The position numbers and the translations under genes were made by a program. Below are positions 25,062-33,454 of a stretch of 64,000 bases of DNA, piece after piece (within the stretch, counting starts at the first letter, position 1; each line of letters opens with the position of its first letter). Origin of the DNA: Clostridia bacterium (GTDB taxonomy: Bacteria; Bacillota; Clostridia; Christensenellales; Borkfalkiaceae); NCBI GenBank assembly GCA_017505465.1, contig JAFVPE010000004.1:1-64000 (forward strand), read 5' to 3'. The notes under the pieces were generated by a model. It was not told the DNA's origin and did no database searches. It saw only the letters and a list, made by a program, of their open reading frames with translations.

Positions 25062-25088
25062 AAAGGAAGTCCAAACGGACTTCCTTTC
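25062..25088. terminator. bidirectional terminator between convergent genes
   Basis: AAAGGAAGTCC (25062-25072) and GGACTTCCTTT (25077-25087) with a four-base loop. It overlaps the stop codon of the XRE gene. Confidence 0.85.
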
Positions 25089-25296
25089 ATTTTTGATTAA
25101 ATTCTTTTCCCGTTATTAAAAAATCAATGGAAACGTTGAAATATTCGGACAGTAGTATTAACATATCAACGTCAGGGCTACGTTTTCCATTTTCGTAGTG
25201 GGAAAGTGCTTCTCGGCTAATGGATAAATCCATCGCCACCTTTAACTGACTGTATTTTTTCTGCTTTCGAATTGCTTTTAAGCCGACCATTTCCAT
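25087..25296 (-). CDS. small XRE-family HTH repressor (69 aa)
   Basis: Almost the entire protein is one helix-turn-helix domain: LKAIRKQKKYSQLKVAMDLS is followed by ISREALSHYENGKRSPDVDM and LLSEYFNVSIDFLITG, a typical Cro/C1 fold. It is divergent from the zinc-ribbon membrane protein gene and only about 25 bp from a promoter covered by two palindromes, so it probably represses both directions. The start is uncertain between two ATG codons (25296 and 25290); neither has a strong ribosome binding site. Confidence 0.85.
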   Translation of the reverse strand: MEMVGLKAIRKQKKYSQLKVAMDLSISREALSHYENGKRSPDVDMLILLSEYFNVSIDFLITGKEFNQK

Positions 25297-25313
25297 AATT
25301 TTTCAAAAAACCC

Positions 25314-25342
25314 TTGACATAATTGTAACATAATGTTACAAT
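25314..25342 (+). promoter_or_regulatory. promoter of the zinc-ribbon membrane protein gene
   Basis: TTGACA at 25314-25319, 17 bp, TACAAT at 25337-25342. The -10 box lies inside the first operator palindrome. Confidence 0.75.
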
Positions 25343-25365
25343 ATAATATGTTACAAATTGTAACA
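25323..25365. promoter_or_regulatory. twin palindromic operator
   Basis: TTGTAACATAATGTTACAA (25323-25341) and TGTTACAAATTGTAACA (25349-25365) are both perfect dyads built from TGTTACAA/TTGTAACA half-sites. Their centres are 25 bp apart. They cover the spacer, the -10 box and the transcription start, as a repressor site would. The adjacent XRE protein is the natural candidate to bind. Confidence 0.75.
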
Positions 25366-25388
25366 TATAAAACAAAAGGAGACTTGGA

Positions 25389-26624
25389 ATGAAGAAACTT
25401 ATATGCGAAATGTGCGGTAGTTCGGATATGGTCAAACAAGACGGGCTTTTCGTTTGTCAATCTTGCGGAATGAAATATTCCGTAGAAGAAGCGAAAAAAA
25501 TGATGATTGATGGGACGGTAGAAGTACAAGGGACGGTTAAAATCGATCATGCGAATGAGATGGAGCATTTATATAAAGCTGCTCGCAACGCAAGAAAAGC
25601 TTTAAATCATACAACAGCGATAAGGCATTATGAACTGATTCAAGAAAAAGATCCTAATAGTTGGGAGGCACTCTTCTACTTGACTGTTTTAAGAACTGAA
25701 TCTATAAAGTATGGAGAAGTTAATTCCGCTGCGATTTCGATAAGAAACTGTTTGGACGAGGTTTTTCATCTTTTAAAAGAATATGTTTCCGATACGGAGG
25801 AGAGAAAAAATGCCGTGCAAGAGATAGGCGGTATTTGTATATCGAAAGCGCTTTCTTTTAGTGGTGGGACTCAACATATGGTGGACGATTTGGCTCGGCG
25901 CACACGTATTATAGCGTTTACTGGAATATATGGTTTTGTGCAGCAAAATGCGGCGGTTGGTGAGGAAATTCAAAAATATAAAATAAGATGTATTAACAGT
26001 GCCGCTGTTACGTGGCTTTGTGCTGATTGTATTGAAAAATATTTTGGCTTAAGCGATGATACTTATAAGGCTTGTGCAGCTATATTATGGGAAACGGCAA
26101 AAGGCATAAACGATATGTTTAAAGAAAAATATAGAAGCGATATTTTTGCCGATGTGGATATGCAACAGCTTTATTCTAAAATCATGGAAAACGATCCCGA
26201 TTATGAGCGTGAGAAGCGCGAAAAAGAACAACAAAATAAAAAGATAAAAGAAAATGCTCGGACGTCGAAAAATATGAGTTGCGCAGCTTTTGCGCTTGTG
26301 ATGAATATATTGACATTGATAATGTCAATTATAATTTGTATTTTTGGGGCAGGTTCTGATAATTCTAATGCGTATGTGGTTATAAGTACGTTAGGGATTT
26401 TTCTCTCAATAGCCGGTGGTGTGATGGGGATTATAAGTATATCCAAATATTGGAATCAAGCGTTCCCTACGGTTGTATTTGCTTTGAGTCTTGCAAATGG
26501 AATTAATCAGTTGTTGGCGATAATATTTATGGGAAATAACGGCATTGCTGGTTTGTTCGGTATGTTATTTTCTATAATCAGCAGCGTTTGTGCGATAATC
26601 GCAAGATCCGAGAGATCACGATAA
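25389..26624 (+). CDS. zinc-ribbon protein with C-terminal membrane helices (411 aa)
   Basis: The N-terminus is a two-CxxC zinc ribbon (CEMCG at residues 6-10 and CQSCG at 23-27). A helical, TPR-like middle (about 55-280) follows, then a charged linker EREKREKEQQNKKIKENA and about four hydrophobic helices (300-405). It is a membrane-anchored cytoplasmic protein of unknown function; similar zinc-ribbon/TPR proteins occur in accessory regions of Firmicutes. AGGAG lies at 25377-25381. Control by the neighbouring XRE repressor is suggested by the twin operator. Its composition is AT-rich relative to flanking genes. Confidence 0.7.
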   Translation: MKKLICEMCGSSDMVKQDGLFVCQSCGMKYSVEEAKKMMIDGTVEVQGTVKIDHANEMEHLYKAARNARKALNHTTAIRHYELIQEKDPNSWEALFYLTVLRTESIKYGEVNSAAISIRNCLDEVFHLLKEYVSDTEERKNAVQEIGGICISKALSFSGGTQHMVDDLARRTRIIAFTGIYGFVQQNAAVGEEIQKYKIRCINSAAVTWLCADCIEKYFGLSDDTYKACAAILWETAKGINDMFKEKYRSDIFADVDMQQLYSKIMENDPDYEREKREKEQQNKKIKENARTSKNMSCAAFALVMNILTLIMSIIICIFGAGSDNSNAYVVISTLGIFLSIAGGVMGIISISKYWNQAFPTVVFALSLANGINQLLAIIFMGNNGIAGLFGMLFSIISSVCAIIARSERSR

Positions 26625-26633
26625 GATAAAAAA

Positions 26634-26665
26634 GGAACGCTTTCTTGGGAAAGCGTTCCTTTTTT
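26634..26665. terminator. bidirectional terminator
   Basis: GGAACGCTTTC and GAAAGCGTTCC form an 11-bp stem followed by TTTTTT, between two convergent genes. Confidence 0.85.
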
Positions 26666-26675
26666 ATATATGTAT

Positions 26676-28046
26676 TTACAAATTCTCGCAGATATCTCTA
26701 GCGACGTATACACCGCTTGCCGAAGCGTGGGAAAGGGAGTGGGTGATACCGCTTCCGTCGCCAATCACGTACAAGCCGTCGTAACGGCATTGCAAGCGCT
26801 CGTCTACTTCCACTTCCATATTATAGAACTTGACTTCTACGCCGTAAAGAAGGGTGTCGTCGTTCGCCGTACCGGGGGCAATCTTGTCGAGCGCGTAAAT
26901 CATTTCGATGATGCCGTCCAAAATACGTTTGGGCAATACCAAGCTCAAATCGCCGGGGGTTGCGCTCAAGGTAGGCACGGTGAAGGATTCTTGGATTCTC
27001 GAAGGGGTACTTCTTTGTCCGCGAATCAAATCGCCGAAACGTTGTACGATGATACCGCCGCCGAGCATATTGCTAAGTCGTGCAATGCTCTCGCCGTAGC
27101 CGTTGGAATCACGGAAGGGCTCGGAGAAATGCTTTGCAACAAGCAGGGCAAAGTTCGTGTTGTTCGTCTGCTTTGCAGGATCTTCGTAGCTGTGGCCGTT
27201 TACGGTGATGATGCCGTTCGTGTTTTCGCTAACCACTGCGCCCTTGGGATTCATACAGAAGGTGCGCACTCTGTCGCCGTATTTTTCCGTGCGGTAAACG
27301 ATTTTGCTCTCGTACAGCTCGTTGGTGAGATGAGAGAAGATTTCCGCGGGGATTTCCACGCGCACGCCGATGTCTACACGATTGGATTTGGTGGGGATAT
27401 CGAGCGTTTTACAAACGTGCTCCATCCATTTGCTGCCGCTTCTGCCGACGGAAACGACGCATTTTTTACAAGTGTACGAACCTTTTTCGCTTGCAATTTC
27501 GTAACCGCCGTCGATGACGGAAATGCTTTCGATAGGGGTATCGAAGTAGAAATCCACCTTGTCTTTCAAATCGCAGTACAAGTTTTCAAGCACCACGTAG
27601 TTGATGTCCGTACCCAAATGGCGAACGGACGCGTCCAAAAGGTGCAAGCCGTTTTGCATACAAAGTTTTTTGAACTTCGAGCCGTTGGTCGTATAAAGCT
27701 TTGTGCCTTCCCCGCCGTAGCGCATATTGATTTCGTCCACGTAGTGCATCAAATCCAACGCCTTGTTTTTGCCGATGTATTCGTACAGCGTTCCGCCAAA
27801 ATCGTTGGTGATGTTATATTTCCCGTCCGAGAAAGCGCCTGCGCCGCCGAAACCGCTCATAATCGAACAGCTCTTGCAGTTGATGCAGCTTTTCACTTTA
27901 TCGCCGTCGATTGGGCATTTGCGTTTTTGCAGGGGGTAGCCTGCTTCAAAGACCGCAACCTTCAACGACGGATTTTGCTTCACGAGTTCGTAAGCCGAGA
28001 AGATGCCTCCGGGGCCTGCCCCGATAATAATAACGTCGTAATTCAT
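26676..28046 (-). CDS. FAD-dependent dehydrogenase (COG2509 type)
   Basis: An N-terminal Rossmann motif, DVIIIGAGPGGIFSAYE, binds FAD. A cysteine cluster CINCKSCSI (about 52-60 from the chosen start) and a FGGAGAFSDGKYN segment are typical of the COG2509 family of uncharacterised FAD-dependent oxidoreductases. The C-terminus has the second FAD-contact motif LYVIGDGSGITHSL. It is soluble and about 456 aa. I chose the ATG at 28046 (MNYDV) because GGAGG is 5 nt upstream; an in-frame TTG at 28058 overlaps that site. The leader contains a terminator-like hairpin. The physiological substrate is unknown. Confidence 0.8.
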   Translation of the reverse strand: MNYDVIIIGAGPGGIFSAYELVKQNPSLKVAVFEAGYPLQKRKCPIDGDKVKSCINCKSCSIMSGFGGAGAFSDGKYNITNDFGGTLYEYIGKNKALDLMHYVDEINMRYGGEGTKLYTTNGSKFKKLCMQNGLHLLDASVRHLGTDINYVVLENLYCDLKDKVDFYFDTPIESISVIDGGYEIASEKGSYTCKKCVVSVGRSGSKWMEHVCKTLDIPTKSNRVDIGVRVEIPAEIFSHLTNELYESKIVYRTEKYGDRVRTFCMNPKGAVVSENTNGIITVNGHSYEDPAKQTNNTNFALLVAKHFSEPFRDSNGYGESIARLSNMLGGGIIVQRFGDLIRGQRSTPSRIQESFTVPTLSATPGDLSLVLPKRILDGIIEMIYALDKIAPGTANDDTLLYGVEVKFYNMEVEVDERLQCRYDGLYVIGDGSGITHSLSHASASGVYVARDICENL

Positions 28047-28085
28047 ATTTTCCTCCAAAACACATAAAAATAACGGTGAACTACC

Positions 28086-28132
28086 ACAAAAAAACGAGAG
28101 GTAGTCAACCGTTGGGCGGTTGGTAGAAACGC
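28086..28132 (-). promoter_or_regulatory. terminator-like hairpin in the FAD-oxidoreductase leader
   Basis: On the minus strand CGAG (28132-28129) pairs with CTCG, and AACCG with CGGTT inside it, followed by a run of seven T (28092-28086). It lies between the promoter at 28180-28208 and the start codon, suggesting transcription attenuation. Confidence 0.45.
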
Positions 28133-28179
28133 TCGCCCATACTGCGAGATTATACCTTTATCTCTTCACACCGAGAAGC

Positions 28180-28208
28180 ATTATAACATACATTTTGTCA
28201 AAAAGCAA
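28180..28208 (-). promoter_or_regulatory. promoter of the FAD-oxidoreductase gene
   Basis: Minus strand: TTGCTT (28208-28203), 17 bp, TATAAT (28185-28180), giving a leader of about 130 nt. Confidence 0.6.
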
Positions 28209-28249
28209 TACAAAACGAAAAAAAACCAAAAAAATTTTTCAAAAAGGTA

Positions 28250-28278
28250 TTGATTTTTCCCTTTTTATGCTGTATAAT
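28250..28278 (+). promoter_or_regulatory. promoter of the nucleotidase/kinase fusion gene
   Basis: TTGATT at 28250-28255, a 17-bp spacer and TATAAT at 28273-28278, divergent from the FAD-oxidoreductase promoter. Confidence 0.65.
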
Positions 28279-28290
28279 ATACGAACTCTC

Positions 28291-28336
28291 GCAACTTTCC
28301 GCGCTTTCTGTATCAAACGCGGCAGGTTGCTTTTTT
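28291..28336 (+). promoter_or_regulatory. terminator-like hairpin in the leader of the fusion gene
   Basis: GCAAC (28291-28295) pairs with GTTGC (28326-28330), and CCGCG with CGCGG inside it, followed by six T. It stands between promoter and ribosome binding site, so it may be an attenuator. Confidence 0.5.
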
Positions 28337-28362
28337 CGACTATATAAGATAAGGAGTAGGAT

Positions 28363-29481
28363 ATGAATAAGAAATATAGATTATCTACGGCGCTCGACAT
28401 CGACGATTTGTTGATGGAATGCACCGAGTACGCCGTTCGCTTGGCGAACGAGAAGTACAAATTCGATCCCCCGATCAGCATTCACGAAATCAAGCAGTGG
28501 GGGAAGCAAGGCACCCGTTCGGACGCTATTTTCGAGTTTTTTAGCGATCCCGAATTTTACAGAACGCAGCCCGTTATCAAGGGGGCAAAGGAGTTCGTCC
28601 GCAAGCTCACCCAAATGACGGAAGTATTCGTTTCCACCGCCATTCCGCCTGAATTTATGGGGATTCGTGCGAAGCGTATTATGGAAGAGTTTCCCGAAAT
28701 TCCTGCCGACCACATTTATATGGGCTCGCGCAAGGACAAAATCAACGTGGACATTCTCTTTGACGACGCTATGCACAATATCGTCCGTTCGGAAGCGCGT
28801 TATCCCATTTTGATGCGCCGTCCTTGGAATCAAAAGGCGACGGGTATGCTTGCCGTCAATACGTACGACGAGTTTTTGAAGCTCGTCGAAGTGATTGCGG
28901 ACAGTTACAGCATTCGTCCCGATCCGTATTTATTGAACGAGCCTTGCATCGTCGTTTTGGTAGGCCCTTCGGGGTGCGGTAAATCGAAGATTGCAAAACG
29001 TTTCTTGAAGAAAACGGATCGCTTTGAAAAGCTCATTAGCTACACGACGAAGGACCCGACGGCAGTCGAGCCGAACGAGTGGTATAACTACGTGGATATC
29101 GACACCTTCCACGAAATGGTGGATAGCGGAAAGATGTTCCAATCGACGATGTACGCAGGGCACGGCTACGGCTCTTGTAAGGAAGATATCGACAAAATTC
29201 TCGCAAGTGGTAAGCACGTTATGACGACGATGGATATTTGCGGTACGATGTCGTTAAAAACCAATTTCCGCAACGTCGTTACCATTTATATCAAGCGTGA
29301 AAAACGGGATCTTTTGAATTCCATTTTGCGCAAAAACTCGTCGATTGACGACAAGGTAAACCGCATTATCGCCATTGATGCAGAGAACAAGAATGCGGAA
29401 ATTTGCGATTACGTCATCGAGTTTGAATCTTACGACGACGCCGTAAAACAGCTTTGTGAAATTTTAAAAATTTGCAAATAA
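28363..29481 (+). CDS. fusion of 5'(3')-deoxyribonucleotidase-like HAD domain and guanylate-kinase-like domain
   Basis: Residues 1-185 form a HAD domain of the NT5C type, with the nucleophile motif ALDIDDLLME (Asp 12, Asp 14) and the acidic motif DILFDDAMHN (130-139). Residues 193-370 form a guanylate-kinase-like P-loop domain: Walker A GPSGCGKSK (201-209) and ISYTTKDP, the counterpart of the kinase's SYTTRxPR GMP-binding segment. One half removes a phosphate from deoxynucleoside monophosphates and the other resembles an enzyme that adds one, so the fusion may be a nucleotide sensor or salvage switch. AAGGAG lies upstream; a terminator follows. Residues after the P-loop diverge from true guanylate kinases, so activity is uncertain. 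Confidence 0.75.
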   Translation: MNKKYRLSTALDIDDLLMECTEYAVRLANEKYKFDPPISIHEIKQWGKQGTRSDAIFEFFSDPEFYRTQPVIKGAKEFVRKLTQMTEVFVSTAIPPEFMGIRAKRIMEEFPEIPADHIYMGSRKDKINVDILFDDAMHNIVRSEARYPILMRRPWNQKATGMLAVNTYDEFLKLVEVIADSYSIRPDPYLLNEPCIVVLVGPSGCGKSKIAKRFLKKTDRFEKLISYTTKDPTAVEPNEWYNYVDIDTFHEMVDSGKMFQSTMYAGHGYGSCKEDIDKILASGKHVMTTMDICGTMSLKTNFRNVVTIYIKREKRDLLNSILRKNSSIDDKVNRIIAIDAENKNAEICDYVIEFESYDDAVKQLCEILKICK

Positions 29482-29491
29482 TAGGAATAAA

Positions 29492-29526
29492 AAAGGCAAA
29501 AATCACGTCGATTTTTGTCTTTTTTT
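29492..29526 (+). terminator. intrinsic terminator
   Basis: GGCAAAAATC and GATTTTTGTC with an ACGTC loop, followed by a run of seven T. Confidence 0.7.
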
Positions 29527-29538
29527 GCGTTCATACGG

Positions 29539-29567
29539 TTTACTTTTTCGTGTGAATTCGTTATAAT
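29539..29567 (+). promoter_or_regulatory. promoter of the OB-fold lipoprotein gene
   Basis: TTTACT at 29539-29544, 17 bp, TATAAT at 29562-29567. Confidence 0.6.
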
Positions 29568-29597
29568 GAAATTGTATTAAAATATAAGGAGCTTCTT

Positions 29598-32434
29598 ATG
29601 AAGAAATTAACGTCAGTACTTATGTTTCTCATGGCAATTTCGATGACGTTTGGTTTGGCTTCTTGCGCAGGCGATAATACGCCCGGCGGCAGTCAATCCG
29701 AGCCTCCGACGTCGGAAAGTCCTAACCCCGAAGAACCCGAAGAACCTGTAGAACCCGAAGAACCTGCAGGCCCTTCCGAAGAAGAACTTGCGGCGATGGG
29801 TGAAACGTTGAAAGCGGCTTACGCGCTTGAAGCAGGCGCAAGCTTGGAAGGCGAACACACCTTGACGGGTACGGTTACGAACGTAAAAGAGACGGGCGAT
29901 AAAGAAGCTTGTCTTACCTTCGTGGTAAAAGGCTACGACCAATATCCTATGTACTGCTATTGGCTCAAGGGTGAAGACGCAGGTACGTTGGAAGTAGGCG
30001 ACACGGTTACCGTAAAGGGTACGATTAAGAATTACAACGGCACGGTGGAATATGATAAGCCCGAGCTTGTTTCTTACGTAAAGGGGGAAAAGCCTGAAAC
30101 TCCCGTAGTTCCCGACGGCGAATTCAAAGAACCTACGGCGGACGAGCTTGCAGAAATGGGCAAAATTTTGGCAGACGCTTATGCGCTTGAAACAGGCGCA
30201 ACCATGGCGGGGACGCACACCTTGACGGGTACGGTTACGGACGTTAAGAGTCCAGGCGACGGCGAAGCTTGTCTTACCTTCGTGGTGGAAGGCTACGATC
30301 AATATCCTATGTACTGCTATTGGCTGAAAGGCGATGATGCAGGTACTCTTATGGAAGGGGATATGATTACCGTTACGGGTACGATTAAGAATTATAAGGG
30401 CACGGTTGAATTTGATAAACCCAATCTTGACGCATACAAGAAGGGCGAAAGACCTCCCCTTGAAATTACCACGACGGCAGGTACGGGTATCGCAGAAGGC
30501 TACCAAGTTATTTCCATTGAAATGGCGCAGGCGATTTGCGATTACGTTGGCGAAGCAACGACGACGGATAGATATTATATCCACGCAACGGTTGAATCGG
30601 TCAGCAACGCAAAATACGGCGAAATGTATATCACCGACGGCGAGAACAGCATCAAGGTATACGGCACGTACAGCGAAGACGGTTCTATCGGCTATGCGGC
30701 AATGACCGAAAAACCCTACAAGGGCGCAGACGTATTGCTTTCTTGCACCTTGCATTCCTTCAAGGATAGCGCAGAAGTGCAAAACGCAAGATTGATCGCA
30801 TTCGAAAATATTACGGTTGATGAAAGCGCATACACCAATATGTCCATTGAAGAAGCAAGAGACGCGGTGGACGGCTCGCTTGTAAAGGTAGACGGCGTAG
30901 TTGCAAAGCTTACCTATGCAAACGGTATGATTCCCAGCGGCGTATATCTCGTGGACGAATCCGATTCTATCTACGTTTACGATAGAGACCTTGCGGCTCG
31001 CGTAGCCATCGGCAACACGATTACCGTGGTTGGTAAAAAAGCACATTGGATATTGGATAACGAAACGTCGAGCGCAGAAAAATACGGCTATAAGGGCAGC
31101 AACCAAATCGAAGACGCTTGGCTTGTAGCAAACGACGAAGGTACGGCGGCTTGGGATAAGACGCAAGCGGTAGAAACGACGGTAAAGGCGGTTATGGAAA
31201 CCCCCGTTACCGAAGATATTACGAATAAGATTTTCAAGGTAAACGCACTCATCAACAAAGCGGAAGGCGCAGGCTTTGTAAACTATTACATCAACGACCT
31301 TGACGAAACGACGGGCAGCTATGCGTATACGCAATGCAGCGGTAGCGATTTCGCTTGGTTGGACGCTTGCGAAGCAGGTAAGGTGTACACCGTTTACTTT
31401 GCAGTTATCAACGCAAAGAGCTCTTCTTCCGGTTGCTTGTGGCGTTTCCTTCCCATCGAAGTGGTTGACGACAACTTTGTGGCAAACAAAGCGGACGCTG
31501 CGAAATTCTTCGTAGAATATTACGGCGTTGGTCAAATCCAATCCTTGTACTACACCAATCCCGAATTGGTATTAAATGCAAAAGTAAGCTCTAAAGTATA
31601 CGGTATTGAAGAAGCACATCTTCAATTCTCTTCCGAAGATCCTAGCATTATTTCGATTCTGCCAAATAGCAACGGCGAATACGTAATGAGCTGTAAGACA
31701 TACGGCACGACGAACGTCGTAGTTTATTTCAATGGTTACGGTGGCGAATACACTGCAAAAGTGGAAGTTACCTATAAAGAAGCTCCGCAAATTGATAGCA
31801 TTTCGGTTGCGGAAGCAATTGCAACTGCTCCCGATACGGAAGTTACCGTAAAGGGTATCGTTGGCCCTTCCCTTGTAAATCAAGATGGTTTCTATCTCTT
31901 TAGCGAACAAGGGGATTTGATTGCGGTTAAGGTTGTAAACAAGGAAGAAGTGTTCGCAAATATTGAAATCGGTCACGAAGTTATCGTGAAAGGTATGAGA
32001 GAGCGTTACATTAATGATGATACGAAAACGCAAACAGGTCAAACGTGTATCGTAGACGCGGAAATCTTGCAAAATAACTACGGCTCGCACGAATATTCTA
32101 CGGCGAAGTTTGTAACCGATAAGACGCCTGCGGATTGTATGCTTTGGAAGCTACGGTGGACTATTCTACGACGGTATTCGTTGTAACGGGTACGTTGCAA
32201 ATGCCTACGGGTAACGGTCAACCTAGTATTAAAGGGGCAGACGGTAGTTACTTTAGCTTCTATTGTTCTGGTGCAGGTCAGTATTCTTGGTTGAGCGATT
32301 ATGAAGGTCAAGAAGTAACGCTTGAAGTCGCGGCTTGCAACTGGAATAATAAAACGTATTGGAGAGGCTGTGTTCTTGCAATTCGCTTGGCGGACGGCAC
32401 GAAGATTCTCAACACGTTGAATTTCAATAACTAA
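29598..32434 (+). pseudogene. OB-fold-repeat lipoprotein, interrupted by a frameshift near 32135
   Basis: The product starts with a lipoprotein signal (lipobox LASC, acylated Cys 23), then an acidic proline-glutamate linker (about 30-62). Two near-identical OB-fold-like domains follow (about 65-170 and 180-285), each with TLTGTVT...GDTVTVKGTIKNY-type strands, and then several related beta-barrel domains. The first frame stops at 32186 with a nonsensical RWTILRRYSL tail. The sensible sequence YALEATVDYSTTVFVVTGTL continues in another frame from about 32138 to 32434. One missing base near 32133-32137 would explain it, giving about 945 aa. It is probably a surface-anchored binding protein. Assembly error or genuine inactivation are both possible. 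Confidence 0.7.
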
Positions 32435-32446
32435 TAAAACGAAAGA

Positions 32447-32476
32447 AAGGCTTGCGAATAATCGCAAGCCTTTTTT
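32447..32476 (+). terminator. intrinsic terminator
   Basis: AAGGCTTGCGA and TCGCAAGCCTT, 11-bp stem, followed by a T-run. Confidence 0.9.
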
Positions 32477-32519
32477 ATAAAATGCAACCGTAAGTTTACC
32501 AAAAGAAATTGAAAGTTGG

Positions 32520-32548
32520 TTGTTTTCTGCTTCTCTGTGTGCTATAAT
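32520..32548 (+). promoter_or_regulatory. promoter of the XRE-solenoid gene
   Basis: TTGTTT at 32520-32525, a 17-bp spacer and TATAAT at 32543-32548, followed by AAAGGAGGT at 32562-32571. Confidence 0.6.
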
Positions 32549-32576
32549 AGAGCCAGAAAGTGAAAGGAGGTGCAAT

Positions 32577-33383
32577 ATGACATTAGGCGAAAAGCTTGCC
32601 AAACTGCGCAAGGAAAACCATTACACGCAAGAACAGCTTGCGGATATTTTAGACGTTTCTCGGCAATCGGTTTCTAAATGGGAATCGGACGTGACATATC
32701 CTGAAACGGAAAAACTTGTAAAGCTCGGCAAGCTCTATCATTGTTCTATGGACTATCTCTTAACCGACGAGATAGAAGAAGAAACAAAACAAGAAGAGCA
32801 GGCAAAGAAGGAAGAAACGCCTTCGTTTGTATACGCAGGGCTTTGGCGACAGTTTTTCTTTGAACGCAAGAGTAAACGCATGATAGGGGGCGTACCCCTT
32901 TGGCATATCAACATCGGCTTTGGGCGCGTTGCAAGCGGTATCTTTTCCATTGGACTCGTATCAAAGGGAATTTTCTCTTTGGGGATAGTCTCACTCGGAA
33001 TCTTTTCCATAGGCGTATTTGCACTTGGATTGCTTGCGTTTGGAGCAATGGCGTGCGGTATGTTTTCGGCAGGAGCAATTTCTGTGGGCGTTATAGCCAC
33101 AGGGGCGATTGCCGTTGGTATCGTCGCCTTCGGGGCGTTGGCAATAGGGCAATATTCGGTCGGCGCGCTTGCCATAGGGAACTATTTTGCGCTTGGCGAC
33201 CACGCGTACGGAAAAATTGCAATCTACAAGACGGAAGGTAACGGCAGTATCTATATGACGAATGCCTATTCGAAAGAGGATTATCAAGCGGTGATGCGCG
33301 TTTTAGGCGCAAAAACGCCTTGGATATTCGGTTGGGCGAAAGCGATTATCGGAAACGTGCTGCAAAGCATTGCTTTTTGGTAA
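32577..33383 (+). CDS. XRE HTH protein fused to a glycine-pentad solenoid (268 aa)
   Basis: Residues 1-63 are a Cro/C1 helix-turn-helix (LGEKLAKLRKENHYTQEQLA, then RQSVSKWESDVTYPE). After an acidic EEETKQEEQAKKEE linker comes a hydrophobic region (about 120-215) in which glycine occurs at every fifth residue for roughly 17 repeats of the form G-x-x-x-[LIVAF]. This period resembles pentapeptide-repeat right-handed helices, or alternatively a tightly packed membrane region. The start at 32577 follows a perfect AAAGGAGGT site. The C-terminal 50 residues are soluble-looking. The combination suggests a regulator with a membrane or beta-solenoid sensor. The target is unknown. Confidence 0.75.
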   Translation: MTLGEKLAKLRKENHYTQEQLADILDVSRQSVSKWESDVTYPETEKLVKLGKLYHCSMDYLLTDEIEEETKQEEQAKKEETPSFVYAGLWRQFFFERKSKRMIGGVPLWHINIGFGRVASGIFSIGLVSKGIFSLGIVSLGIFSIGVFALGLLAFGAMACGMFSAGAISVGVIATGAIAVGIVAFGALAIGQYSVGALAIGNYFALGDHAYGKIAIYKTEGNGSIYMTNAYSKEDYQAVMRVLGAKTPWIFGWAKAIIGNVLQSIAFW

Positions 33384-33402
33384 AATTTCATTCAACACAT
33401 AC

Positions 33403-33432
33403 ATGCCCCCGTGATTCGGGGGTATTTTTTTG
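33403..33432 (+). terminator. intrinsic terminator
   Basis: GCCCCCG and CGGGGGT arms with a short loop, followed by ATTTTTTT. Confidence 0.75.
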
Positions 33433-33454
33433 CTTTTTTTGACATACTAACCGT

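Noticed and set aside
26670..28067. Plus-strand 465-codon frame opposite the FAD oxidoreductase
   Set aside because: The minus strand encodes clear FAD-binding motifs and has a promoter and ribosome binding site; the plus frame is a shadow.
29613..31541. Minus-strand 642-codon frame opposite the OB-fold lipoprotein
   Set aside because: Cys/Arg/Phe-rich shadow without start signal; the sense strand has a clear lipoprotein signal and tandem domains.
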